DNA of 64,000 nucleotides from Bacillota bacterium (GCA_023409735.1 JAEYRB010000010.1:154987-218986); one strand, 5' to 3'; shown: positions 17,209 to 26,369, numbered from the stretch's first letter. A program made the numbers and translations. The notes: generated by a model not told the origin, from the sequence alone.

Positions 17209-17251
17209 GCCCCGGAGGTGTAGAATAAATGCCTCCGGCGGCAGCATTTTT
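17209..17251 (+). promoter_or_regulatory. Candidate attenuator in the asparagine synthetase leader
   Basis: Two hairpins share bases and exclude each other. One pairs CCGGAGG (17212-17218) with CCTCCGG (17232-17238). The other pairs AAATGCC (17227-17233) with GGCA..GCATTT and ends in five T, like a terminator. The ribosome site GGAGG follows directly. Confidence 0.5.
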
Positions 17252-17265
17252 GGAGGTAAATTGAT

Positions 17266-18846
17266 ATGTGTTGTATTATGGCTATAGACAGAAGCAATAT
17301 TGGAATGGAAAGATTTATACAATGCTTCAACCGTACTGTTTCCAGGGGACCTGACATGACAAGGGTGATCGAACTGGATAACGGGGGGATTATGGGCTTT
17401 CACCGTCTGGCTATTATGGGCCTTGACGAAAGCGGAATGCAGCCGTTTACACTTAATAACAATTATATAGTATGTAATGGTGAAATGTACGGCTTTCGCA
17501 AAATGAAGCAACAGCTATCTGAAAAATACTGCTTCGTGAGTAATTCGGACTGCGAAATACTGCTGCCAATGTATGAGAGCTATGGCTATGATATGTTCAG
17601 AAGGCTTGATGCGGAATTTGCCATGATTATTTATGACAGCAGGAAAAAATCCTTTGTAGCGGCTAGAGATCCCATAGGTATAAGACCTTTATTTTATGGT
17701 GAAGGTCATGAGGGTGAGATGCTGTTCGCCTCTGAAGCTAAGAATCTGGTAGGCTTGACAGACAAGATAATGCCTTTTCCTCCGGGTTATTATTATGCAG
17801 AAGGTAAATTCACTTGCTACTGCAACATAGCTCAAAGGCAGGAGTATGTTACTAATGACTTGGAGACTGCATGCAGGAATATACATGATAAGCTGGTTAA
17901 AGGGATAGAAAAAAGACTTGATGCTGATGCCCCTGTGGGCTTTCTTCTGAGTGGCGGCCTTGACAGCTCACTGGTATGCTCGGTGGCTGCAAAAATTCTA
18001 GGAAAGCCTATACGTACCTTTGCCATAGGGATGAGCGGGGATGCGATAGACCTGAAATACGCTCGCCAGGTAGCTGAATACATAGGCAGCGAGCATAGAG
18101 AAATAATTATTGACAGACATAAGGTGCTTACATCCATAGCCGAGGTCATAAGCGTGCTTGGCACTTACGATATTACAACCATAAGGGCAAGTATTGGCAT
18201 GTACCTGATCTGTAAGGCAATACATGAAACCACAGATATACGCGTCCTGTTGACAGGCGAGATATCTGACGAAATATTCGGGTATAAATATACTGATTTT
18301 GCGCCTTCAGCTGAGGAATTCCAGTTGGAAGCGGAAAAACGCCTTCGGGAGCTGCACATGTATGATGTACTAAGAGCTGACAGGTGTATCTCATCTAATT
18401 CTATTGAGGCAAGGGTACCCTTCGGTGATTTGGATTTCGTAAAATATGTTATGAGCATTCCGGCTGAAATGAAGCTTAATACCTATGGTAAGGGCAAATA
18501 TCTGCTCAGACATGCATTTGAAGGAGACTATCTTCCGGATAACATACTCTACCGTGAAAAAGCTGCCTTCAGTGATGCGGTGGGCCACTCCATGGTAGAT
18601 TATATAAAGGAATATGCAGAAGAATATTACAGTGATAATGAATATGAGGAGAAACGAATGAAGTATTCGTTCGCAACGCCATTTACAAAGGAATCACTGC
18701 TGTATAGGGAAGTGTTTGAAAAGTACTATCCAGCACAGGCGGAGATGGTCAAGGATTTCTGGATGCCTAACAAGACATGGGAAGGCTGCAATGTGGATGA
18801 TCCCTCTGCAAGAGTGTTGAAGAATTACGGCGGCAGCGGCGAGTAA
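17266..18846 (+). CDS. asnB: Asparagine synthetase, glutamine-hydrolysing
   Basis: A 526-residue enzyme that makes asparagine from aspartate, glutamine and ATP. After Met removal Cys2 is the N-terminal nucleophile of the class II amidotransferase domain (MCCIMAID). The glutamine-binding NGEMYGF follows near residue 72. The C-terminal synthetase domain has the PP-loop SGGLDSS near residue 228 and the SNSIEARVPFGD segment. Length matches the short bacterial AsnB type, about 90 residues shorter than the second copy at 40.8 kb. It completes the ammonium-to-amide gene set. Its last ten codons are echoed several times past the stop codon. Confidence 0.94.
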   Translation: MCCIMAIDRSNIGMERFIQCFNRTVSRGPDMTRVIELDNGGIMGFHRLAIMGLDESGMQPFTLNNNYIVCNGEMYGFRKMKQQLSEKYCFVSNSDCEILLPMYESYGYDMFRRLDAEFAMIIYDSRKKSFVAARDPIGIRPLFYGEGHEGEMLFASEAKNLVGLTDKIMPFPPGYYYAEGKFTCYCNIAQRQEYVTNDLETACRNIHDKLVKGIEKRLDADAPVGFLLSGGLDSSLVCSVAAKILGKPIRTFAIGMSGDAIDLKYARQVAEYIGSEHREIIIDRHKVLTSIAEVISVLGTYDITTIRASIGMYLICKAIHETTDIRVLLTGEISDEIFGYKYTDFAPSAEEFQLEAEKRLRELHMYDVLRADRCISSNSIEARVPFGDLDFVKYVMSIPAEMKLNTYGKGKYLLRHAFEGDYLPDNILYREKAAFSDAVGHSMVDYIKEYAEEYYSDNEYEEKRMKYSFATPFTKESLLYREVFEKYYPAQAEMVKDFWMPNKTWEGCNVDDPSARVLKNYGGSGE

Positions 18847-19105
18847 CCTCGATGCTAAAGAATTACAACGGCAGTAGGGGCCTCTAGACTTCAGTGCCGA
18901 AGAATATAGAGGCAACAGGGGCATGTAGATCACGGTGCTGAAGGAATGCTGCGACCGAGTGGTCTATGCCCCCAACCCAATGCCGAAGAATTGCAGCGGG
19001 TAGCGGCGAGTAGACTTCAGTGCCGAAGAATTACGGCAGCAGCGGTGAGTAACCTCGATGCTAAAGAATTACAACGGCAGCGTCGAGTAACATGTGGCGA
19101 AGTAG
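18815..19105 (+). repeat. Degenerate tandem copies of the asparagine synthetase 3' end
   Basis: About seven units of 36-46 bp start inside the gene end. The gene encodes VLKNYGGSGE at its C-terminus; the units downstream still translate to MLKNYNGS, VPKNIEATG, MPKNCSG, VPKNYGSSGE and MLKNYNGSVE. One block (GTAACCTCGATGCTAAAGAA) recurs exactly at about 18844 and 19051. Confidence 0.8.
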
Positions 19106-19225
19106 CGCAGCTAGCCGCTGCAAATCAACTGGCCCCTCAACGCAGCTAGCCGTTACTGCCAGTTCCTCAGCGTCGCAACAAAGCAGCTAAGCATTACCGC
19201 TGATCTCCTCAAGTGCTGTAATAAG
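19106..19225 (-). repeat. Tandem copies of the panE 3' end (35-38 bp unit)
   Basis: Units starting AGCTAGCCG or AGCTAAGCA lie at about 19108, 19143 and 19181; the last holds the true panE stop. Read leftwards they encode ALEEISGNA (gene), then DAEELAVTA and ALRGQLICSG. The convergent asnB and panE ends are therefore both echoed into the same gap. Confidence 0.6.
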
Positions 19226-20113
19226 CTTATACAATAGCTGATTGACAGGTGTTGCAACTCCATATTGTTGTCCCAGTTCTATTACCGTACCTGCAAATAT
19301 ATCAACCTCTGTTTTCCTGCCTGCTTCTACGTCTTGCAGCATAGAGGTCTTGCCCAGAGGAGAAATTGCTTCGAGAACAGCTGCATATTGCGCCAAATCG
19401 TCTTCTGACAGCCTTACCCCTACTCTTTCCGCAATGGCGATGACCTCCCGTGATGCGGCGAACATGAGCTCACGAGCAGCGCCGGGTTTTGTAAATGGAC
19501 CATAGGGTGCCCGCAAAACTGCTGACACCTGGTTAATTCCTACATTCATCATAAATTTCCACCATTGCTCCCGGATTATATCCTCGGGTATGGTATAGGG
19601 AATATGCGCTTTATCAAAGAAGTCCCGAATAGCCTGTACCTTTAAAGAGGCTGCTGAATCCTCCCGGTCGCCAAATACGATTTTTCCAATTTTACTATAC
19701 TGAATATTAGTCCCAGACCGCACTGAATCTGTTGCTACTACAAAGGAATGGAGCATTTTATCCATGCCATATGTATTGCCGATTCGCTCCTCGCTGGAAA
19801 TACCGTTTAAAAGTGAAAGTATTATAGTATCAGAACCGATAAGAGTCTTTATATCCGAAATGGCTTGCTCTAAATGGTGCTGCTTGACTGCAACAATAAC
19901 TAGATCGGCAGTTTCTTTTATTGACCCCGGATACACATAATCAAAGGAGGTCAATTTCTCGTTAATTTTTATGCCTGACTCGGTATATCTTTTAGCACGC
20001 TGGCTATCCACTATTACCTTAAGCTGACCGGGACAGTACTCCTGTATCCTTCCAGCATAAGCTCCGCCTACTGCTCCGAGTCCGATCAGATATACACGCT
20101 GTATTTGGCTCAT
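19187..20113 (-). CDS. panE: 2-dehydropantoate 2-reductase family protein (ketopantoate reductase)
   Basis: A 308-residue NADPH-dependent reductase of the ApbA/PanE family, which makes pantoate in coenzyme A synthesis. The N-terminal Rossmann motif is LIGLGAVGGAYAGRI, followed by VAVKQHH and the second helical domain with WWKFMMNVGINQVSAVL and the DVEAGRKTEVD motif (catalytic Lys and Glu of the family lie in these parts). Other 2-ketoacid reductases share this fold, so pantothenate synthesis is likely but unproven; no other pan gene is nearby. AGGAGG precedes the start. Confidence 0.85.
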   Translation of the reverse strand: MSQIQRVYLIGLGAVGGAYAGRIQEYCPGQLKVIVDSQRAKRYTESGIKINEKLTSFDYVYPGSIKETADLVIVAVKQHHLEQAISDIKTLIGSDTIILSLLNGISSEERIGNTYGMDKMLHSFVVATDSVRSGTNIQYSKIGKIVFGDREDSAASLKVQAIRDFFDKAHIPYTIPEDIIREQWWKFMMNVGINQVSAVLRAPYGPFTKPGAARELMFAASREVIAIAERVGVRLSEDDLAQYAAVLEAISPLGKTSMLQDVEAGRKTEVDIFAGTVIELGQQYGVATPVNQLLYKLITALEEISGNA

Positions 20114-20400
20114 TGATATGATCCTCCTAAAATGCTTGCTGTAGTTTTATATTGAATATTTATTATAAAGTATTATGACATTTTTAGCTTTGAAATTCAA
20201 TTGCTTATAAATCTGCAGGCGCGGCAATAGTTAATATAATAAGCCGAAGCCGCCAAATAAGTGAAAGAAGTATAACTGGCAGTAAAACTATATTTAATAG
20301 CAACAGTAAAATAAATGATTTAATAACCGCAATGGGGGTTATTATAAGAGCATTCAAGCTGTCGTGCGATATTTTCGGTAATGCGAAACGCACATAACAG

Positions 20401-20435
20401 ATTATATCATGAAAACTATGTTTTCATGATATAAT
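20401..20435. promoter_or_regulatory. Perfect 16-bp inverted repeat with 3-nt spacer (candidate operator)
   Basis: ATTATATCATGAAAAC and its exact complement flank TAT (20417-20419). The right arm contains TATAAT, a possible -10 box for the cation exporter at 20556. No T run follows, so an operator fits better than a terminator. Confidence 0.6.
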
Positions 20436-20446
20436 TATGGCGAACA

Positions 20447-20536
20447 ATATAAGTAAAGTAAATCATATAAGTAAAGTAAATCATATTAATAAAGAAAATG
20501 CTATTAATAAAACAAACGCTATTAATAAATAAATGA
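20447..20536. repeat. 18-bp AT-rich tandem repeat, five copies
   Basis: Units start at 20447, 20465, 20483, 20501 and 20519. The first two are identical (ATATAAGTAAAGTAAATC); the others are diverged ATTAATAAA types. They lie between the inverted repeat and the exporter gene, so the transcript leader would contain them. Confidence 0.8.
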
Positions 20537-20555
20537 TAAGGATGCGTCTAAAGAT

Positions 20556-21455
20556 ATGAGTCATTCATATGATGTAAACAAAGCAAAAGCTGCAAATGCT
20601 GAGGAAAATATATTAATTGCCTTTTTCCTCAACTTTGCATTTATTATTATAGAGGTAATCGGCGGACTTTTGACCAACAGCATTGCCATTTTATCCGACG
20701 CGATCCATGATTTCGGAGACTGTACGGCAATCGGTTTTGCATATGCTATGGAAAAGCTATCAAGCAAAAATGCTGATGATTTCTATACCTATGGATATAA
20801 GCGCTTTTCGCTGCTCTCAGCTTTGGTTACAAGCCTGATTCTCGTCGTCGGCGGTGCTGTGGTTGTTTATTCGTCTATAAAGAGGCTTTTTTCACCTCAG
20901 GAGGTCAGCGGTCTTGGTATGCTGATTATTGCAGTAATTGGAGTTGTCGTTAACGGCCTTGCAGTTTTGAAAACCTCTCATGGACATAAGCTGAATGAGA
21001 AGGTTATCAGCCTTCACATGCTCGAGGATGTATTAGGCTGGGCTGTGGTGCTTGTGGGAAGCATTTTCATATGGCTATTTGGACTTCATATTGTTGATCC
21101 GATACTTTCAATAGGCATTAGCTTTTTTATACTGATCCAGGCGCTAAGAAATATGAGACGAGCATTTCAGACGCTTCTGGAAAGGGCTCCGGTACACTTT
21201 GATATGGCTGCATATAAAGGTGAGCTTTTGAAAATCCAAAATGTAAGTGATGTCCACCATGTACATGTTTGGGAGTTGGACGACGAAAACCTTTTGGCTA
21301 CGCTTCATGTTGTAGTGCCGGATAATCTTATGACTGATGATATAAAGAGGCTCAAACAATCAATCAAGGAAGAAAGCGCTAAATATAACATAGGACATCT
21401 AACGATTCAGGTCGATTTCGCGTCTGAAGATGACAATTGTAAATCGTGCGTATAG
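20556..21455 (+). CDS. Cation diffusion facilitator family transporter
   Basis: A 299-residue CDF/ZnT-type metal:proton antiporter of the cytoplasmic membrane. Six membrane segments span residues 20-200. Metal-site residues are visible in SDAIHDFGDC (segment II) and HMLEDVLGW (segment V), and the C-terminal cytoplasmic dimerisation domain covers residues 205-290 with the DVHHVHVWELDDE stretch. The metal is probably Zn, Co or Cd rather than Mn, judging by the His/Asp pattern, but this is inference. The ribosome site AAGGATG is rather far from the ATG. A palindromic operator candidate lies about 120 bp upstream. Confidence 0.92.
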   Translation: MSHSYDVNKAKAANAEENILIAFFLNFAFIIIEVIGGLLTNSIAILSDAIHDFGDCTAIGFAYAMEKLSSKNADDFYTYGYKRFSLLSALVTSLILVVGGAVVVYSSIKRLFSPQEVSGLGMLIIAVIGVVVNGLAVLKTSHGHKLNEKVISLHMLEDVLGWAVVLVGSIFIWLFGLHIVDPILSIGISFFILIQALRNMRRAFQTLLERAPVHFDMAAYKGELLKIQNVSDVHHVHVWELDDENLLATLHVVVPDNLMTDDIKRLKQSIKEESAKYNIGHLTIQVDFASEDDNCKSCV

Positions 21456-21650
21456 ATTCATGAAAACTATTAATAGCAGCCAAACCATCACATATTGCCT
21501 GTAAAGTTGAAAGTCACATTTCTGAGCAAAATTTCAGCTTTGGTGTAACCATTATCCTTTATTTAAGTCAAGCTGCTTTACCAATTTGGCAATGTTTTGG
21601 CTGACAACTCTTTCTTAATTCATTATATAATAAAATGCAAATTAAAACGA
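21456..21650. other. Intergenic region, no gene seen
   Basis: About 195 bases between the CDF gene and the marR promoter; no terminator or open frame supported. A TCATGAAAACTAT stretch at about 21460 resembles half of the 20401 inverted repeat. Confidence 0.4.
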
Positions 21651-21700
21651 TTGACATTATAGGCACTTCGGTAGTATCATAAGCAATGGTTAGCTAATTA
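21651..21700 (+). promoter_or_regulatory. Promoter and candidate operator of the marR-ABC unit
   Basis: A -35 TTGACA (21651-21656) and -10 TATCAT (21675-21680) with an 18-bp spacer, followed by the palindromic core TTAGCTAA at about 21690, like known MarR boxes. Autoregulation is inferred. Confidence 0.6.
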
Positions 21701-21780
21701 ATGATTATGAAGCTGATAATAAACAGGCTAATTATAAATAACACATTAATAATGAATAGCTTATGGAGAAAGGAGTTCAC

Positions 21781-22254
21781 ATGAGAAAAATTTGTGACAG
21801 CAGTAATCGTGAAAGGGACATGATTTTTATGCTGGTCAGCTTCGCCATAAAGCACAGGAAGGTTATGCAGAATCTCCTGGACAAGACGGGTGTATATCAG
21901 GCGCAATATTACCTTTTAATGGTGATTTCCTGTAATCAGTATGCCTCGCAGAAGGAGCTTGCAGATTCATTGGAAATATCTACAGCAACTGTCGCTGTAT
22001 CCCTAAAAAAACTCGAAACCGGCGGTTATATCAAAAAGGTAATGGATGAGAATGATAACCGGCTAAATAAGATCGTCATCACTGAAAAGGGAAACAAGGT
22101 GGTAGAGGAAAGCAGGAAAATCTTTAAATTACGAGATGAGAGAATTTTTCGTGGATTTACGGATAATGAAATGGATACTTTGAGCGAAATGGTACAAAAG
22201 CTAAACCAAAATCTCGCAAGCATGGAGGAGGACATAAAAGCAGAAAAGCAATAG
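21781..22254 (+). CDS. MarR family transcriptional regulator
   Basis: A 157-residue winged-helix regulator. The DNA-binding core covers residues 45-110, with SQKELADSLEISTATVAVSLKKLE as the helix-turn-helix and the wing at DENDNRLNKIVITEKG. The ATG at 21781 is placed by AAAGGAG; an upstream ATG at 21763 overlaps that site. It lies 196 bp before two ABC exporter genes in the same direction. This is the common arrangement in which a MarR protein represses a multidrug exporter operon until a drug or metabolite binds. Confidence 0.92.
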   Translation: MRKICDSSNRERDMIFMLVSFAIKHRKVMQNLLDKTGVYQAQYYLLMVISCNQYASQKELADSLEISTATVAVSLKKLETGGYIKKVMDENDNRLNKIVITEKGNKVVEESRKIFKLRDERIFRGFTDNEMDTLSEMVQKLNQNLASMEEDIKAEKQ

Positions 22255-22450
22255 CTTTAATTATAAAGTAATTAAGGGCAGAAGGAGATAAGTAGTATTT
22301 CTGTAGTACAGGGAGGCTAAAGCTATTTATATAAAGTAAATAAGCAGCGGCTCCTGCAATTACGGAAGCTCAAAACAGTGATTTTTATAAACAAACTATA
22401 GTATCAATTTTTATTATTGAAGAAACAGATGGGGATGTGAAAGAAAAGGT

Positions 22451-24187
22451 ATGAAAAAGTATTGGAAATATATCAGGCCATATTTACCGGCGTTCATAAT
22501 AGGACCGATCCTTATGATCGTTGAAGTTATTGGCGAAGTTATAATGCCTCTGCTTCTAAGTCGCATTATAGATTATGGTGTAAATGAAAGCAGGGGAGTT
22601 TCATATATAATTATGATGGGAGCCTCGATGGTAGCTACGGCGCTGTTGATGATGGCAGGCGGTACAGGAGGAGCTTATTTTGCAATAAAGGCTTCCTCGG
22701 GCTTTGCAAATGACCTGCGTAAAGATATGTTTGGTAAAATTCAGGAGTTTTCATTTGCCAACCTTGATCAATATAGCACAGGGTCCCTTGTTACAAGACT
22801 GACAAATGATATTACAACTGTACAGAATATGATCCAGATGCTTATGAGAATGGCGCTGAGAGCTCCGGGAATGCTGATAGGTGCGCTTATTATGGCATTT
22901 TCATTAAATTTGAGGCTGGCACTGGTCATAGCATGTGTTATCCCGTTATTGTCAGTTGCGATTTTTTTCATTATAAAAACAGGCTTTCCTCGGTTCACTG
23001 CCATGCAAAAGAAGGTGGATGCTCTCAATACTGCTACTCAGGAGAATCTGACAAATATAAGGGTTGTGAAATCCTTTGTTAGGGAGGATCACGAAGAGAA
23101 GAAATTCGGAAATGCCAATAAGGAGTTAAAAGAAAAGACAATTCAAGCCATTAAGGTAGTTATTTTTACATTTCCGGTCATTATGCTGGCAACGAATATT
23201 ACAACGGTAGCTGTAGTATGGTTCGGAGGCAATCAAGTCATTGCCGGGAGCATGACAGCCGGTGTTCTCAATGCCTTTGTCAACTATGTTGCTCAGATCC
23301 TGATATCACTGATGATGGTATCAATGATCATACTTAACAGCGCAAGAACACTTGCATCCGTTAAGCGTATCAATGAAGTCCTTAACACCAATATTGACCT
23401 TTCCGATGATAATGCCGAAAAAAAGGACGCTGTTGTTACAAGCGGCAAAATCGAATTCAGGGATGTCTGCTTCAAATATTATAAAAACAATGAGAAATGG
23501 GTGCTGGAGAATATCAACCTTACTATCATGCCGGGTGAGACTGTAGGCATCATAGGGTCAACAGGCTGTGGAAAATCAAGCCTTGTTCAGATGATCCCGC
23601 GTCTATACGACGCAGATGTTGGAGAAGTATTAGTGGATGATATAAATGTTAAGGACTACTCACTAAGAAACCTTCGTGAAGGTGTAGGCATAGTACTACA
23701 GAAGAACATTCTATTCTCAGGGACCATAAAGGAAAATCTTAAATGGGGTAATGAGAATGCTGATGATGAGACGGTCACAAAATACGCTGAATTTGCACAG
23801 GCGAACGGATTTGTCACATCCTTTAAGGAAGGTTATGATACTGAGCTTGGCCAGGGAGGAACGAATGTTTCGGGCGGTCAGAAGCAGAGGTTATGTATTG
23901 CCCGAGCAATGCTTAAGGAGCCTAAAATACTTATTCTTGATGACAGTACAAGTGCAGTTGATACGGCTACAGAGGCAAGGATCAGGGAAAGCTTTACAAA
24001 GGGACTGAAGGATACAACTAAGCTTATTATTGCACAAAGGATCTCATCGGTAATTGATGCTGACAAGATAGTGGTCATAGATGACGGAAGGATTACCGGT
24101 ATTGGCTCGCACGCTGAACTTATGCAGGACTGCGAAGCATACAAAGAGATTTATTATTCGCAGATGGATAAGGAGGTGACTGCGTAA
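22451..24187 (+). CDS. ABC exporter half-transporter, degenerate-site subunit
   Basis: A 578-residue half-transporter with six membrane segments (residues 15-310) and an ATPase domain (330-570). Walker A is GSTGCGKSS, the signature is VSGGQKQR. The Walker B region reads LILDDSTSAVD, with Asp where the catalytic Glu normally lies, and the switch residue is Gln (IIAQRISSV) instead of His. In heterodimeric exporters such as TM287/288 or LmrCD one subunit has exactly this kind of degenerate site, so this is probably the non-hydrolysing partner of the next gene. It overlaps that gene by one base (TAATG). Confidence 0.94.
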   Translation: MKKYWKYIRPYLPAFIIGPILMIVEVIGEVIMPLLLSRIIDYGVNESRGVSYIIMMGASMVATALLMMAGGTGGAYFAIKASSGFANDLRKDMFGKIQEFSFANLDQYSTGSLVTRLTNDITTVQNMIQMLMRMALRAPGMLIGALIMAFSLNLRLALVIACVIPLLSVAIFFIIKTGFPRFTAMQKKVDALNTATQENLTNIRVVKSFVREDHEEKKFGNANKELKEKTIQAIKVVIFTFPVIMLATNITTVAVVWFGGNQVIAGSMTAGVLNAFVNYVAQILISLMMVSMIILNSARTLASVKRINEVLNTNIDLSDDNAEKKDAVVTSGKIEFRDVCFKYYKNNEKWVLENINLTIMPGETVGIIGSTGCGKSSLVQMIPRLYDADVGEVLVDDINVKDYSLRNLREGVGIVLQKNILFSGTIKENLKWGNENADDETVTKYAEFAQANGFVTSFKEGYDTELGQGGTNVSGGQKQRLCIARAMLKEPKILILDDSTSAVDTATEARIRESFTKGLKDTTKLIIAQRISSVIDADKIVVIDDGRITGIGSHAELMQDCEAYKEIYYSQMDKEVTA

Positions 24188-26115
24188 TGAGTAATATCAG
24201 TGAGAAAAGAAAAGAAGAGCTGCTGCGTAAGTATGGCAGTAATTCATCAAGCATGGCAGGGAAAGGCGGCTTTGGCCCGGGTGGAGGACGAAAAGGCCCA
24301 GGTGGCCCAAGAGGCGGCTTTGGCGGAGGCAAACCGAAGAATGCTTCTGCTGCTATAGGAAGATTGCTTTCATATTTAGGAAAAGACAAGCTAAAGCTGC
24401 CCTTTGCATTTGCGTGTGTGCTGATAAGCTCTATTTCAGCGCTTGGCGGCAGTTACATACTACGTCCTGTTATAAATAATCTTGTTGATGTAAATAAGTC
24501 AGCTGAGGAAAAGGTGAACAGCCTACTGACAGGAATCATGACTATGATAGGCATCTATCTTTTAAGTGTAGTGTTTTCCTATGCGCAGCAGAGAATAATG
24601 GTCCAGATATCACAAAATGCACTTGTAAAAATCAGAAAGGATTTATTCAGCAAAATACAGAAGCTGCCTGTAAAATATCATGATACACATACGCATGGGG
24701 AGATAATGAGCCGCTTTACAAATGACCTTGAGTCTGTGGGAGAAATGTTCAATAATACATTGCCGCAGGTGTTCTCAGGTGTTATTACGCTTATTGGAAC
24801 TGTGACGCTGATGTTTGTGACAAATTGGATACTTGCGGTTGTTACTATTGCTACGATGCCTCTTTTGTTTCTTGCGGGCGGTGCGATAGGAAAAAAGAGC
24901 AGAAAGTATTATAAAGGGCAGCAGCAGGCACTCGGTGCTGTAAATGGATACATTGAAGAATCCATTACCGGTCAGAAGGTTATTAAGGTATTCTGCCATG
25001 AGGATACAGCTGTTGATGAATTCGGAGTATTGAGCGATGACCTGAGAAGCAAGCAGATCAAGGCACAGTTTTTTGGTGGCATAATGGGCCCTGTTATGGG
25101 AAATCTGAGTCAGGTAAGCTATGCATTATCAGCAACTGTAGGCGGTATTCTGTGTCTGACATCAAATTTTGATATTGGTGGCCTGACCGTATTTACAAAC
25201 TATTCAAGACAGTTTTCAAGGCCTATCAGTGAGCTGTCAATGCAGGTAAATGTTATTTTTGCAGCGCTGGCCGGAGCAGAAAGAGTTTTCGAGGTAATGG
25301 ACGAGGAGCCTGAGACTGAAGATCCTCGGGATGCAATTAACATATGCTCGGAAGCAGAGCCTGCATCAGGAGCAAGGCCAATCAGAGGCAAGGTCGAATT
25401 GAATAATGTTACCTTTGGATATGTTCCTGACAAAATGGTCCTGAAGAATTTGTTTGTAACTGCAGAGCCTGGTGAAAAAATCGCTTTCGTGGGTTCCACT
25501 GGTGCCGGTAAGACGACTATTACTAACCTTATAAACAGATTTTATGATATTGAGCAGGGTACAATAACAATTGATGGTGTTAATATTAAAGATATTTCGA
25601 AGAACTCCTTAAGAGGAAATATAGCAATGGTTCTGCAGGATACACATTTATTCTCCGGAACTGTAAGGGAAAATATAAGATACGGCCGTCTTGATGCAAC
25701 TGATGAAGAGGTTATAGCTGCTGCAAAGATCGCAAGTGCTCACTCATTTATAGAGAGGCTTTCTGATGGATATGATACAATACTGGAGGGAGATGGAGCC
25801 AATCTGAGTCAGGGGCAGCGCCAGCTTTTGAATATAGCCAGAGCAGCAATCTCCAGAGCGCCTATTCTTATACTTGATGAAGCCACCAGTTCAGTCGATA
25901 CAAGAACTGAAAAGCATATTGAACATGGTATGGACCGCCTGATGAAGAACAGGACTACATTTGTTATTGCCCATAGATTATCAACCGTTAGGGATTCCGA
26001 CCTCATCATAGTGCTTGAGCATGGCGAGATTGTGGAGCGCGGTACCCATGATGAGCTTCTTGCCATGAAGGGCAGGTACTATCAGCTTTATACAGGTGCA
26101 GTCGAGCTGGACTAA
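24187..26115 (+). CDS. ABC exporter half-transporter, catalytic subunit with Gly-rich N-terminus
   Basis: A 642-residue half-transporter. Residues 20-50 form an unusual Gly/Pro/Lys-rich cytoplasmic extension (for example GGFGPGGGRKGPGG). The membrane domain covers about 75-370 and the ATPase domain about 395-640. The site is complete: Walker A GSTGAGKTT, signature LSQGQRQ, Walker B LILDEATSSVD with the catalytic Glu, and switch His in VIAHRLSTV. With the upstream subunit it would form a heterodimeric drug or peptide exporter. Its last 14 codons, RYYQLYTGAVELD and stop, are repeated 148 bp downstream. Confidence 0.95.
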   Translation: MSNISEKRKEELLRKYGSNSSSMAGKGGFGPGGGRKGPGGPRGGFGGGKPKNASAAIGRLLSYLGKDKLKLPFAFACVLISSISALGGSYILRPVINNLVDVNKSAEEKVNSLLTGIMTMIGIYLLSVVFSYAQQRIMVQISQNALVKIRKDLFSKIQKLPVKYHDTHTHGEIMSRFTNDLESVGEMFNNTLPQVFSGVITLIGTVTLMFVTNWILAVVTIATMPLLFLAGGAIGKKSRKYYKGQQQALGAVNGYIEESITGQKVIKVFCHEDTAVDEFGVLSDDLRSKQIKAQFFGGIMGPVMGNLSQVSYALSATVGGILCLTSNFDIGGLTVFTNYSRQFSRPISELSMQVNVIFAALAGAERVFEVMDEEPETEDPRDAINICSEAEPASGARPIRGKVELNNVTFGYVPDKMVLKNLFVTAEPGEKIAFVGSTGAGKTTITNLINRFYDIEQGTITIDGVNIKDISKNSLRGNIAMVLQDTHLFSGTVRENIRYGRLDATDEEVIAAAKIASAHSFIERLSDGYDTILEGDGANLSQGQRQLLNIARAAISRAPILILDEATSSVDTRTEKHIEHGMDRLMKNRTTFVIAHRLSTVRDSDLIIVLEHGEIVERGTHDELLAMKGRYYQLYTGAVELD

Positions 26116-26369
26116 GGTGAAAAAGGCAGTAGAGTAAAACCAGCTGGATCAAGATACGCGAAAGGGCATGAGAGCGTGATGTTTTACGTTATTGATAGTG
26201 GGAGTACTTTGAAGATCAAGTAGGTACTATCAGCTTTATATAGGTGCTGTCGAGCTGGACTAAGGTGAAAAAGACAGTAGAGTAAAACCAGCTGGATCAA
26301 GATACGCGAAAGGCAGGAGAGCGTAATGTTTTACGTTATTGATAATGAGGATATCAGTGAGGTCAAGCT
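26074..26369 (+). repeat. 148-bp tandem duplication spanning the ABC 3' end and corA 5' end
   Basis: Copy 1 runs 26074-26221, copy 2 26222-26369. Copy 2 repeats the ABC C-terminus as RYYQLYIGAVELD plus stop, then the same spacer (AAAACCAGCTGGATCAAGAT), then the real corA start MFYVIDNED. Copy 1 carries a dead corA start that reads MFYVIDSGSTLKIK and stops. Identity is high in the spacer and falls off at the end. Confidence 0.9.

Noticed and set aside
20205..20393. A 62-codon leftward hydrophobic frame
   Set aside because: AT-rich DNA easily gives hydrophobic frames; there is no ribosome site and it overlaps the region of a strong palindrome.
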